Shown: piece by piece, positions 1-12,119 of the stretch
Layout of the letters: the number at the start of each line of letters is the position of its first letter
Position numbering within the stretch: position 1 is the first letter of the stretch
NCBI GenBank assembly: GCA_965231905.1
Contig: CBDDOO010000002.1
Span: 992,001-1,056,000, forward strand
DNA: 64,000 bases
Direction: 5' to 3'
DNA from: G963663315 sp965231905
Lineage (GTDB): Bacteria > Pseudomonadota > Gammaproteobacteria > Arenicellales > Poriferihabitantaceae
The notes under the pieces: model-generated
Databases searched by the model: none
What the model saw: only the letters and a program-made list of their open reading frames with translations
Told to the model about the DNA's origin: nothing
Made by a program: the position numbers and the translations under genes

Positions 1-3
1 GGC

Positions 4-849
4 TCATATTCTGTCTCTTGTCCGTCGCGCAACAACAGATTTTCCAATATCGTCAATTCGCCCTTTAGGCAGATACAGTGCCAATAACTCAACTCTTGTC
101 CCCTCGGGACAATCCTTACCAAGTTTCATTACGCGCACTCGCAAATCATCGGCGTGTGGGCTGACATCACGGATCAGAATACCGTAAAGATGAATGTCCG
201 ATTTGTTAGCCAAGTAGCGGCAGCTCGCGGCTTCGAAGCGGGGACGCCATGGCGCTGTCCTCGCCCGATAACAGAGATATTTGAGAAGATCATCACGAAG
301 CCGCTCGCGGTCCCGCAAGTCTTCGAGTTGCTGTTTCAATCCCGTTCGACCGTACATCGCTCCTGGGGGATAGTTCTCTTCAGTCGAGGTCTTGACTTCC
401 CCAAAGGCGAGAACGTCTCCGTCTGTGTCAGTCCGGAAGCCGACCAGATCGGCGCCAGGCAAACTGGATCCATGTTTGCGCTCGTCCCGACCGTCCGGCC
501 AGGGGAATTGGCAACTGCGGTGATCGGTCAAATAGGCTTCAGCAATCGCTTCACCGACACGCCAATTCTCGATATCTTTGGTATCGGCCAGGATTTTGCG
601 AAGATTCTCTTGCGCGAACTCCGTTTCAGCGAGACCGCTGAGTATGCCTTCGATATCGGTCTTGCCTTCATCATCAAAAACGAGGGACGGGACTCGCTCT
701 CCCAATGCCAGGTTCAATTCTTCGGACGACCAACGAAGACCGATACCTGAACAGGGAGCGGTTCCGTGACTGTAGACCGTTTCGCCGACGGCAACCGTCA
801 CGTCATAATCTCCATTTTTTCCAGAGTAGTTCAGGTTTGGTGGAAACAT
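4..849 (-). CDS. Hypothetical protein with PD-(D/E)XK nuclease-like motif
   Basis: The product is 281 aa and I cannot name its family. Around residues 132-153 it reads G-A-D-L-V-G-F, then a short loop, then F-G-E-V-K-T. A buried Asp followed 15-20 residues later by E-x-K is the core pattern of PD-(D/E)XK nucleases. No signal peptide or membrane segment is visible. It is the last gene in the window of a minus-strand series that runs from hsdM through HEPN, HsdS and KAP NTPase, so a DNA-cleaving or accessory role in defence is a reasonable inference. It is separated from the KAP gene by about 127 bp. The nuclease assignment rests on the motif alone. Confidence 0.6.
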   Translation of the reverse strand: MFPPNLNYSGKNGDYDVTVAVGETVYSHGTAPCSGIGLRWSSEELNLALGERVPSLVFDDEGKTDIEGILSGLAETEFAQENLRKILADTKDIENWRVGEAIAEAYLTDHRSCQFPWPDGRDERKHGSSLPGADLVGFRTDTDGDVLAFGEVKTSTEENYPPGAMYGRTGLKQQLEDLRDRERLRDDLLKYLCYRARTAPWRPRFEAASCRYLANKSDIHLYGILIRDVSPHADDLRVRVMKLGKDCPEGTRVELLALYLPKGRIDDIGKSVVARRTRDRI

Positions 850-976
850 GAATCATGTGTCGGATTCTACCAGCTTTCCAGCCTTACAAAATCGAATTTC
901 CCCGGTTTCGGTCTTATATCTACTCGCATTTTGCCGTCATTGCCCGGAGTGGAAAGCTAGATGAAAGCACGGAGCG

Positions 977-2399
977 CTAGTGTCGGGAATCGTCTTTCTC
1001 TTTCAGTTCGTTCGAGAATAATTCGATTCGGTGGATGGCAAACTTAAATCCGGGTCTGCGCATCCAATGAGTATGGGCAGGGTTCGATTGATCAGAAACT
1101 TGTTGTGCATGCTCCCGATATTTCCTTGCAGTATCATTGTCCGGTTCTTCGGAGGTTATCGTATCCCGGTATTCCCCAAGCAACGCTGAAGGCTTCCCCG
1201 AGATTTCCTGATACCCCAAAATGACGGTGACTTCAAAATCGAATCTGTCATGTTTATTCAGCAGATTACTGTTCTCCTTTCCGGGGAAAATCGTGTCAAC
1301 AACCTCAAGGTCTGTCGCTTCCCCCCATTCGGAAACGATGGTAAAGATCTTCGTGCATTGTTCGCAGGATGAGCGCGATGACAGTGTCGTATAGAAGCCC
1401 TTTCTTGTCTGTTGGCAGTGAAGCAAGGACCAGACTGATTCGATGAATAGCTTGGGAAATCTGGCGAAGGCTGACGAAGGTTCCCCAATAATTACCCATT
1501 AAGTTCTCGATAAGTGACAGTCCATTCCGCCTTGCTTCAGTATCCTGTGTTCTCTGGAAGTATTCTTCGATATTCGTTTGTTTAAGGCAGCTGGAAATGA
1601 ATTGTTTCCGGTTGGGTGACGGTAGTACGAAGTCGATATCAATAAATCGTTTCAGGTATCCGTTCGCGTCGAAATCCTGACCATATAGCGACCTGACGGA
1701 ATGGCTGAGTTCAGAGCGGTTGATTGCGAGCACAAAGACGATTCGGTCTACCGAAAACAGGTGTTTCGCGACTTCCAGAAACTCTACCGCGTAGGATGGA
1801 CGGCACCTGTCCAACTCGTCAATCATGATCAGTACAGGTTTATTGTCATGTTTTGCCGATACTTTTTGCGCCATGGTTTGAAGGTTTTTTCTAAAGCTCT
1901 GAACAGAATTCTTTGATTTTCTGTATGCCGAGAATTGGGCTTCTCCATACGAATTAATCAGCTTTTCGATTCCAGACCCCAATAATTCCCCTCCCGGCAC
2001 GGCGCTTAATGTCAGACGGAGCAATTCGGGAGTCAGTATGCGACCAACCGCAATAGCTCCTTTGACTACACCATCTACTACAGCCTCGTCTGCGTGCTGT
2101 TTGAGTTCATCTGTCAATTCGATGGACAGTACGGCGAAAGGATCTTCAGCATAATCCGTTGCCCAAGCATTGAGTTCAGCAATGGGAAAATGATTGTTGC
2201 GGAGGTGTTGGGACCACAGTCGGAGAAACGTGGATTTTCCATTTCCCCATTCGGCATCCACCGCCAATACGCAAGGGCCCTCAATGGAGTCGACAAGGTT
2301 GGTCAGGATTTCAGCAGGGTCTTTCCGATCCAGCAGGTCGTTTCGGAAAGGATCATCACCGGGAATTTCAATATCCTTCGGCTGAATGCGAATGCCCAT
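977..2399 (-). pseudogene. KAP-family P-loop NTPase, apparent frameshift
   Basis: KAP NTPases are STAND-related ATPases, often membrane- or defence-associated. From the ATG at 2399, Walker A (G-N-G-K-S-T, residues 52-57) is followed by a Walker B-like V-L-I-M-I-D-E-L-D-R-C near residue 190 and a conserved L-A-I-N-R sensor region. The frame opened at 2399 stops at 1305, but coding-quality sequence continues without a gap in another frame to 977. The switch falls at a run of six C on the plus strand (1321-1326). Removing one base there joins the frames as H-R-F-R-M-G-E-A-T-D-L and gives a protein of about 473 aa. It may be a real inactivating mutation, a sequencing error or, less likely, programmed slippage. 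It lies 17 bp downstream of hsdS and is probably in its operon. Confidence 0.7.
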
Positions 2400-2416
2400 G
2401 TATGATATTCCCTCGG

Positions 2417-4740
<2,324 letters not shown>

Positions 4741-4750
<10 letters not shown>

Positions 4751-5178
4751 GTTTTTCCGCTCATGGTCTGGTACAGGCTGATTGCATCGCCGAGAAAATC
4801 GCTCATCAGCGTCAGGCAGGCTTTTGCCTTTTCGCCGTCATAATCATGCGCTGTGCCGATACGGGCATCGGCATATTGCAGCCATTGTTTAACCGGCGAG
4901 GCGAAAAGGTGGTTTTCATTCGCAAGCCTGAAAATTGGTTTCGGGCTGTTTGGTATATCCACAAGTCCAAGACTTTCAACCAGATATCGTCTCAATACTT
5001 TCCACAGGCAGTCGTAGCAGGTCTCGAATCGCTGAATGACGGATTCGCAGACCCCTTCACGAATCAGTTCCGGCAGAGCCGGGGCCAGTGTCCGGTGGTT
5101 TTCGTATTGCTCCTCAAGACGCTTCAGCGATAACTGGAATTTGCCATAGTCAATCATGTTGTTATTACTGTCCATCAT
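4741..5178 (-). CDS. HepT-like HEPN protein (nucleotidyltransferase substrate-binding family)
   Basis: A 145-aa protein of the HI0074/HepT type. It carries the complete RX4HXY motif (R106, H111, Y113). In the characterised MntA/HepT systems R and H form the RNase site and the Tyr is AMPylated by the GSX10DXD partner, which silences the toxin. Here the partner domain is not a separate MntA but the first 105 residues of the neighbouring HsdS, whose start overlaps this gene by 10 bp. The gene lies between an 84-aa gene and hsdS in the hsdM operon. I infer a toxin-antitoxin module wired into a type I restriction system, perhaps as a guard against loss of the specificity subunit. The family call is firm; toxicity is not shown. 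Confidence 0.85.
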
Positions 5179-5180
5179 TG

Positions 5181-5422
5181 TTAATTCGATGTGCGGCGCA
5201 AGACCAGAGCTTCAATTACGGGTGAGTTTTCCACCCGGTCACCCGGTTTGTCGTCAACTTCTCCATGACACCCTTCCCAGTCGTTTTTGCCGGTGTTCAG
5301 ACGGATAGTTCTAACAGAAATCTGCTCTGGAGACAGGTCATCGTAGCCTTCCTCATAGCCGTTGACAACGACCCGCATGTCGGCTGGATGGTTTTCGAGT
5401 AACCGGATCAGTTCGTGTACCG

Positions 5423-5435
<13 letters not shown>
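5181..5435 (-). CDS. Small protein of the type I restriction operon, function unknown
   Basis: An 84-aa acidic protein beginning M-T-V-H-E-L-I-R-L-L-E-N-H-P, with V-V-V-N-G-Y-E-E-G-Y-D in the middle. I recognise the general look of small proteins found beside hsdM/hsdS and HEPN genes but cannot assign a domain. Its start overlaps the 3' end of hsdM by 13 bp and its stop lies 2 bp before the HEPN start, so all are probably one transcript. An internal Met at residue 4 could be the real start. Confidence 0.6.
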
Positions 5436-7066
<1,631 letters not shown>

Positions 7067-7085
7067 TGCGGTTCCTTCCACCATG

Positions 7086-7151
7086 CCCCCCACCGGCTCT
7101 CCGGCGGGCTTTGCCCTTGTATCGCCGACTCCCCCTCAAGGGGGGAGTGAT
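7086..7151 (+). repeat. Palindromic repeat unit G, between hsdM and the acyl-CoA ligase gene
   Basis: The long-loop variant (as unit A, opposite orientation), sitting just upstream of the hsdM ribosome-binding site. It supplies a spurious ATG in frame with hsdM at 7093. Confidence 0.8.
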
Positions 7152-7191
7152 TGGTTTTGTGTGCTTGTGCCACGGGCTGCCTGTAATATGA

Positions 7192-8871
7192 TTATACTTC
7201 GCCGTCAGCTACCATTTCACGCAGTTTGAATTTCTGGATTTTGCCGGTGGAGGTTTTTGGCAGTTCGAGGAATACGATCTGTTTCGGGCGTTTGTAGCCG
7301 GCCATGTTCTGTTTGCAGAATTCGATGATTTCTTCTGCTGTGGATTCTTCGCCGGGCTTCAGTTCGACGAAGGCGCAGGGGGTTTCTCCCCATTTTTCAT
7401 CCGGCTTTGCGACTACTGCGGCGGCGGCGACGGACGGGAATTTGTAAAGCGTTGATTCGACTTCGATGGAGGAGATGTTTTCTCCGCCCGATATGATGAT
7501 GTCCTTGAGTCTGTCCTTGACTTCCATATAGCCATCCAGATGCACTACCGCGAGGTCGCCACTGTGGAACCAGCCATCACTGAACGCTTCGGCAGTGGCT
7601 TCGGGGCTTTTGTAGTAACCTTTCATGATCGGATTGCCCCGCAGGACGATTTCTCCGATTGTCTGTCCGTCAGCCGGGACCATTTCGCCGGAATTGACAT
7701 CAATGACTCTGGCTTCCTGCATTATCGGGAACCGGACACCCTGTCGGGATTTGATCTCGGCCTGTTCTTCAGTGGTCAAATTCGACCATTCGGTTTTCCA
7801 GTCACAGAACAGGACATGGCCGAAGGTTTCGGTCAGGCCGTATACGTGAATCACATTCAATCCAAGCTGCTGGGTTTTCTCCAGCACCTTGCTCGGCGGG
7901 GGAGCGCCGGCCGTCATCACCTGGACGGTATGGTCGGGGATGTACTTGATCTTGTCCGGCGCGTTGGCCAGCATGGCGAGGACGATCGGCGCCGCGCCGA
8001 AATGGGTAATCTGGTGTTCGCGTATCGCGGTGAAGATGTTTTCGGCGCTGACTACCCGGTTGCAGATCAATGTGCCGCCCATCAGAGCCACGCTCCAGAC
8101 ATGCCCCCAACCATTGCAATGGAACATCGGAACCGTGTACAGATAGCGGGCGAATTTCGGGATTTGCCAGGCCGCGACCGTGCCCATCGACATCAGGTAT
8201 GAGCCGCGGTGATGATAGACCACGCCTTTGGGTTGTCCGCTGGTGCCCGAAGTGTAGTTCAACGTCAGGGCGTCCCATTCGGATTCAGGCATGCCCCAGT
8301 CGCCGCTTTCGTCTCCTTGAGCGAGTAATTCCTCATAGGTCATGTTGCCGAGGCGTTGGTTCCCCCCACCAAATCCGCTTTGCGGATTTGACTCCCCCTC
8401 CAGGGGGGAGTGATTCGGCGCCTGAGTGTCAATAATGTCAATCACGACAGGCGGGCTGTCCAGTGTCGATAAGGCTTTTGAGACCACATCGGAGAAATGG
8501 GTATCGGTGATCAGAACCCGGGCATCGCTGTGTGCGAGGATGAAGGCAATCGTATCCACATCAAGCCGGGTATTGATCGTATTCAATACGCCTCCTGACA
8601 TTGGAACACCGAAATGGGCTTCTGCCAGTTCCGGGGTATTGGCGGCCATGATGGATACGGTGTCGCCCTGCCTTACCCCCAGTTTTTTCAGTCCGTCAGC
8701 CAGCCTGCGGCATCGTTTCGAGACTTCTTTCCAGGTTGAAATCCGGTTGCCGTAGACGATTCCCGGATGGTCCGCATAGACTTCACTGGCGCGTTGCAGG
8801 AACGAAATCGGGGTGAGTTCTACATAGTTGAGACCTTTTACCCGGTTCAGGATGTCGTAATTTTCTTTCAT
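7192..8871 (-). CDS. AMP-forming acyl-CoA synthetase, candidate methylmercaptopropionate-CoA ligase (DmdB-like)
   Basis: A 559-aa ANL-superfamily ligase. It has the P-loop Y-T-S-G-T-S-G-Q-P-K-G, the A5 motif Y-G-L-T-E, the hinge D-R-L-K-D, and the terminal catalytic lysine in T-S-T-G-K-I-Q-K-F. It activates a carboxylate with ATP and CoA. It is divergent from dmdA across a 261-bp gap, and DmdB is the next enzyme after DmdA in DMSP demethylation, so a methylmercaptopropionate substrate is the natural guess; the sequence alone does not separate DmdB from other medium-chain ligases. Between V-V-I-D-I-I-D-T-Q and the P-loop, repeat unit H adds about 17 residues (N-H-S-P-L-E-G-E-S-N-P-Q-S-G-F-G-G), in what should be a surface loop. 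Confidence 0.85.
   Translation of the reverse strand: MKENYDILNRVKGLNYVELTPISFLQRASEVYADHPGIVYGNRISTWKEVSKRCRRLADGLKKLGVRQGDTVSIMAANTPELAEAHFGVPMSGGVLNTINTRLDVDTIAFILAHSDARVLITDTHFSDVVSKALSTLDSPPVVIDIIDTQAPNHSPLEGESNPQSGFGGGNQRLGNMTYEELLAQGDESGDWGMPESEWDALTLNYTSGTSGQPKGVVYHHRGSYLMSMGTVAAWQIPKFARYLYTVPMFHCNGWGHVWSVALMGGTLICNRVVSAENIFTAIREHQITHFGAAPIVLAMLANAPDKIKYIPDHTVQVMTAGAPPPSKVLEKTQQLGLNVIHVYGLTETFGHVLFCDWKTEWSNLTTEEQAEIKSRQGVRFPIMQEARVIDVNSGEMVPADGQTIGEIVLRGNPIMKGYYKSPEATAEAFSDGWFHSGDLAVVHLDGYMEVKDRLKDIIISGGENISSIEVESTLYKFPSVAAAAVVAKPDEKWGETPCAFVELKPGEESTAEEIIEFCKQNMAGYKRPKQIVFLELPKTSTGKIQKFKLREMVADGEV
8362..8414 (+). repeat. Palindromic repeat unit H, inside the acyl-CoA ligase gene
   Basis: A near-exact copy of unit B, with one change in the second loop. 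It is translated on the minus strand in frame with the ligase and does not disrupt the reading frame. Confidence 0.9.
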
Positions 8872-9132
8872 TTCGTTTCTTTCATTTTTTGTTACTCTGC
8901 CGTATTTCTCTGATCGTACCTGCCATCGTACCCGTCATCGTATCCGTCGCCATCGTACCCCCCACCAAATCCGCTTTGCGGATTTGACTCCCCCTCAAGG
9001 GGGGAGTGATTCGACAGGTGGCGGATAACTATACTTTATAGCGGAACAATATGGCAATTTGTTTTCCTTGAATCCGGTTTGGGTGCATAATCCCCGCCTG
9101 TTTTGATCGTCGTATAACAAATCTGAAGCATA
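8872..9132. other. Divergent intergenic region with a 12-bp tandem repeat and a palindromic unit
   Basis: This separates the ligase from dmdA. It holds four copies of atcgtacc starting at 8913, 8925, 8937 and 8952 (periods 12, 12 and 15 bp), then repeat unit I at 8958-9010. Both promoters must lie here. I could not assign a -35/-10 pair with confidence. Confidence 0.6.
8958..9010 (+). repeat. Palindromic repeat unit I, intergenic
   Basis: A full two-hairpin unit in the ligase/dmdA divergent region, identical in layout to units B and H. It is the only complete copy of the common unit seen outside a reading frame. Confidence 0.9.
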
Positions 9133-10305
9133 ATGAAGGTGTCTCAACTGGTATTGTCCCGGCGAATCGGGAAAACTCCCTTTGAAGATCGTGTGTTTGA
9201 ACAGGGCGCGCGGATGTTTACGGTTTACAATCATGCGCCGCTTGCGTCCGTGTTCCGGTCTTTTCAGGAGGATTACGAACATTTGTGCGAACATGTCCAG
9301 ATATGGGATGTGTCGTGTCAGCGTCAGGTCGAAGTGGTCGGCCCTGATGCTCTGAAGCTGGTCGAACTGGTCACCCCGAGAGATATATCCCGTTGCCGGA
9401 TTGGTCAGTGTATGTATGCGATTCTGGTGGATGAACAGGGCGGAATTGTGAATGATCCTCTCCTGATCAAACTGGCTGAGGACCGTTATTGGATATCCAT
9501 TTCAGACTCCGGTGTTCTGTTGTGGTTGAAGGGGATTGCCACTGGCCGGAATCTGGACGTGGATGTATTCATGCCCGATGTCAGTCCGTTGGCGATTCAG
9601 GGTCCGAAGGCCGATGATCTGATGGCTGAAATGGTGGGTGAGGAAATCAGGGAGTTGAAATTTTTCTGGTATGTCCGGGCCCGTATTGCGGGTATGGATC
9701 TGATTATAGCCAGGTCTGGCTGGAGCGGGCAGGGGGGGTATGAGATTTATCTTGAGGATTGCGCAAGGGGTCTGGCGCTGTGGGATGCGCTCCGGGAGGC
9801 CGGGCAGAAGTATAATATTCGTGCCGGTTGCCCCAATCCGATTGACCGGATAGAACGGGGGTTGTTGTCTTATGGCACTGATATGACGCTACAGGACAAT
9901 CCTTATGAAATCGGGCTTGATCGCTTTTTCGACGAAGAGAAGGAAGCGGAATGCCTGTCGCATACGGCGCTGGCCCGGATTTTGCGGGAGGGGATACAAA
10001 ATGCCCTGGTTTATATATTCGTCAGTGGCGATGCGCTGGTATCACCGCGCCATACCTGGGATTTGCTGGATAGAGACGATAACCCGGTCGGGATTGTGAC
10101 CAGTCTGGCGTATTCCAGGAAATATGGTTCCAATATTGCCTTTGCGAAGGTCAAAGTCGGGTTCAGCGCTCCGGGGAATATCCTGTCTGTGGAGCTTGAG
10201 TCGGGGGAAAGGCGGCGGGCGGAGGTGGTGACGCGGGATTGGGAGCGGGTTTCCCCCCCACCAAATCCGCTATGCGGATTTGACTCCCCCTCAAGGGGGG
10301 AGTGA
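9133..10305 (+). CDS. dmdA: DMSP demethylase family protein (GcvT-like aminomethyltransferase fold)
   Basis: A 390-aa protein. DmdA moves a methyl group from DMSP to tetrahydrofolate, giving methylmercaptopropionate. The match is to DmdA rather than glycine-cleavage T protein: R-x4-T-P-F near the N-terminus, the Y-N-H box, W-D-V-S with R-Q-V-E, A-I-Q-G-P-K, I-A-R-S-G-W-S-x-Q-G-G-Y-E-I-Y, and the C-P-N-x-I-x-R-I-E-x-x-L-L-S-Y-G stretch. The last 17 residues (after the Arg at about 373) come from repeat unit J, which also supplies the stop codon, so the native C-terminus has been replaced or extended. The divergent ligase could be the next pathway step. DmdA and non-DMSP homologues are hard to separate without a tree. 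Confidence 0.75.
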   Translation: MKVSQLVLSRRIGKTPFEDRVFEQGARMFTVYNHAPLASVFRSFQEDYEHLCEHVQIWDVSCQRQVEVVGPDALKLVELVTPRDISRCRIGQCMYAILVDEQGGIVNDPLLIKLAEDRYWISISDSGVLLWLKGIATGRNLDVDVFMPDVSPLAIQGPKADDLMAEMVGEEIRELKFFWYVRARIAGMDLIIARSGWSGQGGYEIYLEDCARGLALWDALREAGQKYNIRAGCPNPIDRIERGLLSYGTDMTLQDNPYEIGLDRFFDEEKEAECLSHTALARILREGIQNALVYIFVSGDALVSPRHTWDLLDRDDNPVGIVTSLAYSRKYGSNIAFAKVKVGFSAPGNILSVELESGERRRAEVVTRDWERVSPPPNPLCGFDSPSRGE

Positions 10306-10306
10306 T
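10253..10306 (+). repeat. Palindromic repeat unit J, forming the 3' end of dmdA
   Basis: The common unit with a seven-C start. It is read on the plus strand as S-P-P-P-N-P-L-C-G-F-D-S-P-S-R-G-E; its final agtga contributes the dmdA stop. Confidence 0.9.
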
Positions 10307-10310
10307 GCGT

Positions 10311-10363
10311 TTGATTCGGATTTGATTCCCCCTCGAGGGGGACTCAAATTGCGCCTGGTGGGG
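10311..10363 (-). repeat. Degenerate palindromic repeat unit K
   Basis: Inverted relative to unit J and decayed: the ccccctcgaggggg stem is intact, the atccgc arm is mostly lost, and it ends in ggtgggg. With unit J it forms a tail-to-tail pair between dmdA and the convergent acetyltransferase gene. Confidence 0.6.
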
Positions 10364-10399
10364 ATTTGACTCCGGTGTTCCTACACAGGGTTCGGTTGT

Positions 10400-10882
10400 T
10401 TATTCTTTCAGTTCTTCGTACATTTTGTAACGGGTTTCCGTCATGCCGACGCTGCGGTAGGTTGACTGGGCGGCGGTATTTTCCCGTTCCACATACAGGC
10501 GATATCCGCAGACGTCCGGGTTCTCTGCGGCCAGGTTCTTCACTTCTTCATACAGGCGGCGGTAGACTCCTTTTCGTCGCCATCGAGGGGGCACGTAAAC
10601 ACTCTGTATCCACCAGAAGACGCCGTTGCGCCAGTCGCTCCACTCGGTTGTAATCATTAGCAATCCGGCTATTTCCCGTGCGCATTCGGCGATCAGATAA
10701 AATCCGAGACTGCGATCCTGAATCAATCGGGAAGCGCCAGCCAGGGTGGTCTCGGGATCCAGCTTTGCGCCTTCGGTCTCCAATGCCATTTTCCGGTTGA
10801 AATCGGCTATTCCCCGCGCATCATCCGGTGTCGCTTTGCGGATGTGGATTTCGTCCGAAGTGGGTGTCGCGCTGGTCAGCAT
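10400..10882 (-). CDS. GNAT-family N-acetyltransferase
   Basis: 160 aa with an ordinary GNAT fold: an N-terminal I-R-K-A-T-P-D-D-A strand-helix, the acetyl-CoA-binding V-Y-V-P-P-R-W-R-R-K-G-V-Y-R-R-L, and a C-terminal E-N-T-A-A-Q-S-T-Y segment. The substrate is unknown. It is convergent with dmdA and divergent from the carnitine operon, so it may be unrelated to either. GTG/ATG spacing around 10882 is normal. Confidence 0.85.
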   Translation of the reverse strand: MLTSATPTSDEIHIRKATPDDARGIADFNRKMALETEGAKLDPETTLAGASRLIQDRSLGFYLIAECAREIAGLLMITTEWSDWRNGVFWWIQSVYVPPRWRRKGVYRRLYEEVKNLAAENPDVCGYRLYVERENTAAQSTYRSVGMTETRYKMYEELKE

Positions 10883-10938
10883 GGTGATATTCCTCCTATA
10901 TTCGGGTTTTGAAAATTGTATCAGAGACTGATGGAGCC

Positions 10939-10998
10939 AATAAAAACTCTGTCAATAAAAACTCTGTCAATAAAAACTCTGTCAATAAAAACTCTTGC
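10939..10998 (+). repeat. 15-bp tandem repeat upstream of the carnitine operon
   Basis: Three exact copies of aataaaaactctgtc (10939-10953, 10954-10968, 10969-10983) and a fourth ending cttgc. It lies 57 bp before the carnitine dehydrogenase start, in the only place a promoter for that operon could be, so it could be a multi-site operator or a slippage-prone phase-variation tract. Confidence 0.85.
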
Positions 10999-11054
10999 AA
11001 GTCTGTTGCTAAAGATGGAAAATTTTTGCCTTAATCCTTTCAGGGTCGTCATCA

Positions 11055-12119
11055 ATGGGCAACGTAAACGGCAGGGTCCGGACAGTCGGACTGATCGGCG
11101 GTGGGGTGATCGGCTCCGCCTGGGCTGCCCGCTTGTTGATCAATGGCATTGACGTCAATCTGTATGATCCCGCGGAAGGGGTCGAGAGGCGAATTCATGA
11201 CGTGCTGGACAATGCGTTGCGGGCCTATCGCGCCATGACCCTGGCTCCGATTGATGTCAGGGGTCGGCTATCACGGGTCGACAGTATCGAGGCGGCCGTG
11301 TCTGGCGCCGATTTTGTCCAGGAGAGCGGCCCCGAACGAATGGATGTCAAAAAGGCGTTGATGCGTGAAATAGGCCGCTTTACCGATGCCGATGTCATCG
11401 TGGCTTCTTCCTCTTCCGGGCTGCTGCCGAGTGAAATGCAGGAAGGCGTGGATCATCCTGAGCGCGTGATCGTGGGGCACCCGTTCAATCCGGTCTACCT
11501 GATCCCGCTGGTTGAAATAGTGGGGGGAGACCGGACCACTCATCAGACCCGGGAAAATGCGCGCGCGTTTTATTCCGGTATCGGCATGCATCCCCTGGTT
11601 GTGCGCAAGGAGGTCGAGGCATTCATCGCCGACCGGCTGATGGAAGCCTTGTGGCGCGAAGCATTGCATCTGCTGAATGAGGATGTCGCCACTGTCGATG
11701 AACTCGATCAGGCGATCACTTATGGTCCGGGCCTTCGCTGGGCATTCATGGGTTCCTTTCAGACCTTTCGCATTGCCGGTGGTGAGGGCGGGATGCGTCA
11801 TTTCATGTCACAGTTCGGTCCGGCATTGAAATGGCCCTGGACCCGGTTTGACGGACCCGACCTGACCGAAGAATTGCTCGACAGGATATGCGCGCAATCC
11901 GATGACCAGGCTCAGGGCCGCAGCATTTTTGAGCTTGAGAGGAAAAGGGATGACTGTATCGTTGCGATACTCCAGGCATTGAAAGCGAACGATCAGGCCG
12001 CAGGCAAGGCGCTGACCCGTTATGAAGAGTCGCTGTATCAGATCTCGCGTCAGGACGAGCCGGATTCCAGTCAACCATTGAACAGCCTGAAGACAGCCCG
12101 GAGGCCGGAGCATGAGTAG
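11055..12119 (+). CDS. L-carnitine 3-dehydrogenase family protein
   Basis: 354 aa, 3-hydroxyacyl-CoA dehydrogenase-like. It would oxidise the 3-hydroxyl of L-carnitine with NAD. Residues 11-17 are the NAD loop (G-G-G-V-I-G-S), followed by S-S-S-S-G-L-L-P-S and G-H-P-F-N-P-V-Y-L-I-P-L. The segment G-P-G-L-R-W-A-F-M-G-S-F then G-G-E-G-G-M-R-H-F is characteristic of the carnitine dehydrogenase branch. It starts the operon that continues to about 18.25 kb and overlaps the SDR gene by 8 bp. It might act on a related hydroxy-onium acid rather than carnitine itself. Confidence 0.85.
   Translation: MGNVNGRVRTVGLIGGGVIGSAWAARLLINGIDVNLYDPAEGVERRIHDVLDNALRAYRAMTLAPIDVRGRLSRVDSIEAAVSGADFVQESGPERMDVKKALMREIGRFTDADVIVASSSSGLLPSEMQEGVDHPERVIVGHPFNPVYLIPLVEIVGGDRTTHQTRENARAFYSGIGMHPLVVRKEVEAFIADRLMEALWREALHLLNEDVATVDELDQAITYGPGLRWAFMGSFQTFRIAGGEGGMRHFMSQFGPALKWPWTRFDGPDLTEELLDRICAQSDDQAQGRSIFELERKRDDCIVAILQALKANDQAAGKALTRYEESLYQISRQDEPDSSQPLNSLKTARRPEHE

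Noticed and set aside
1305..1426. Programmed ribosomal frameshift in the KAP gene
   Set aside because: A G6 run alone is weak evidence; no upstream Shine-Dalgarno-like stimulator or downstream hairpin stood out, so mutation or sequencing error is preferred.
9133..10305. Glycine cleavage T protein (GcvT)
   Set aside because: No gcvH or gcvP is nearby, and the conserved blocks follow DmdA more closely, such as T-P-F near the start and S-G-W-S-x-Q-G-G-Y-E.
10939..10998. CRISPR or minisatellite gene
   Set aside because: Direct 15-bp repeats have no spacers; too short for an array and not part of a coding frame with support.
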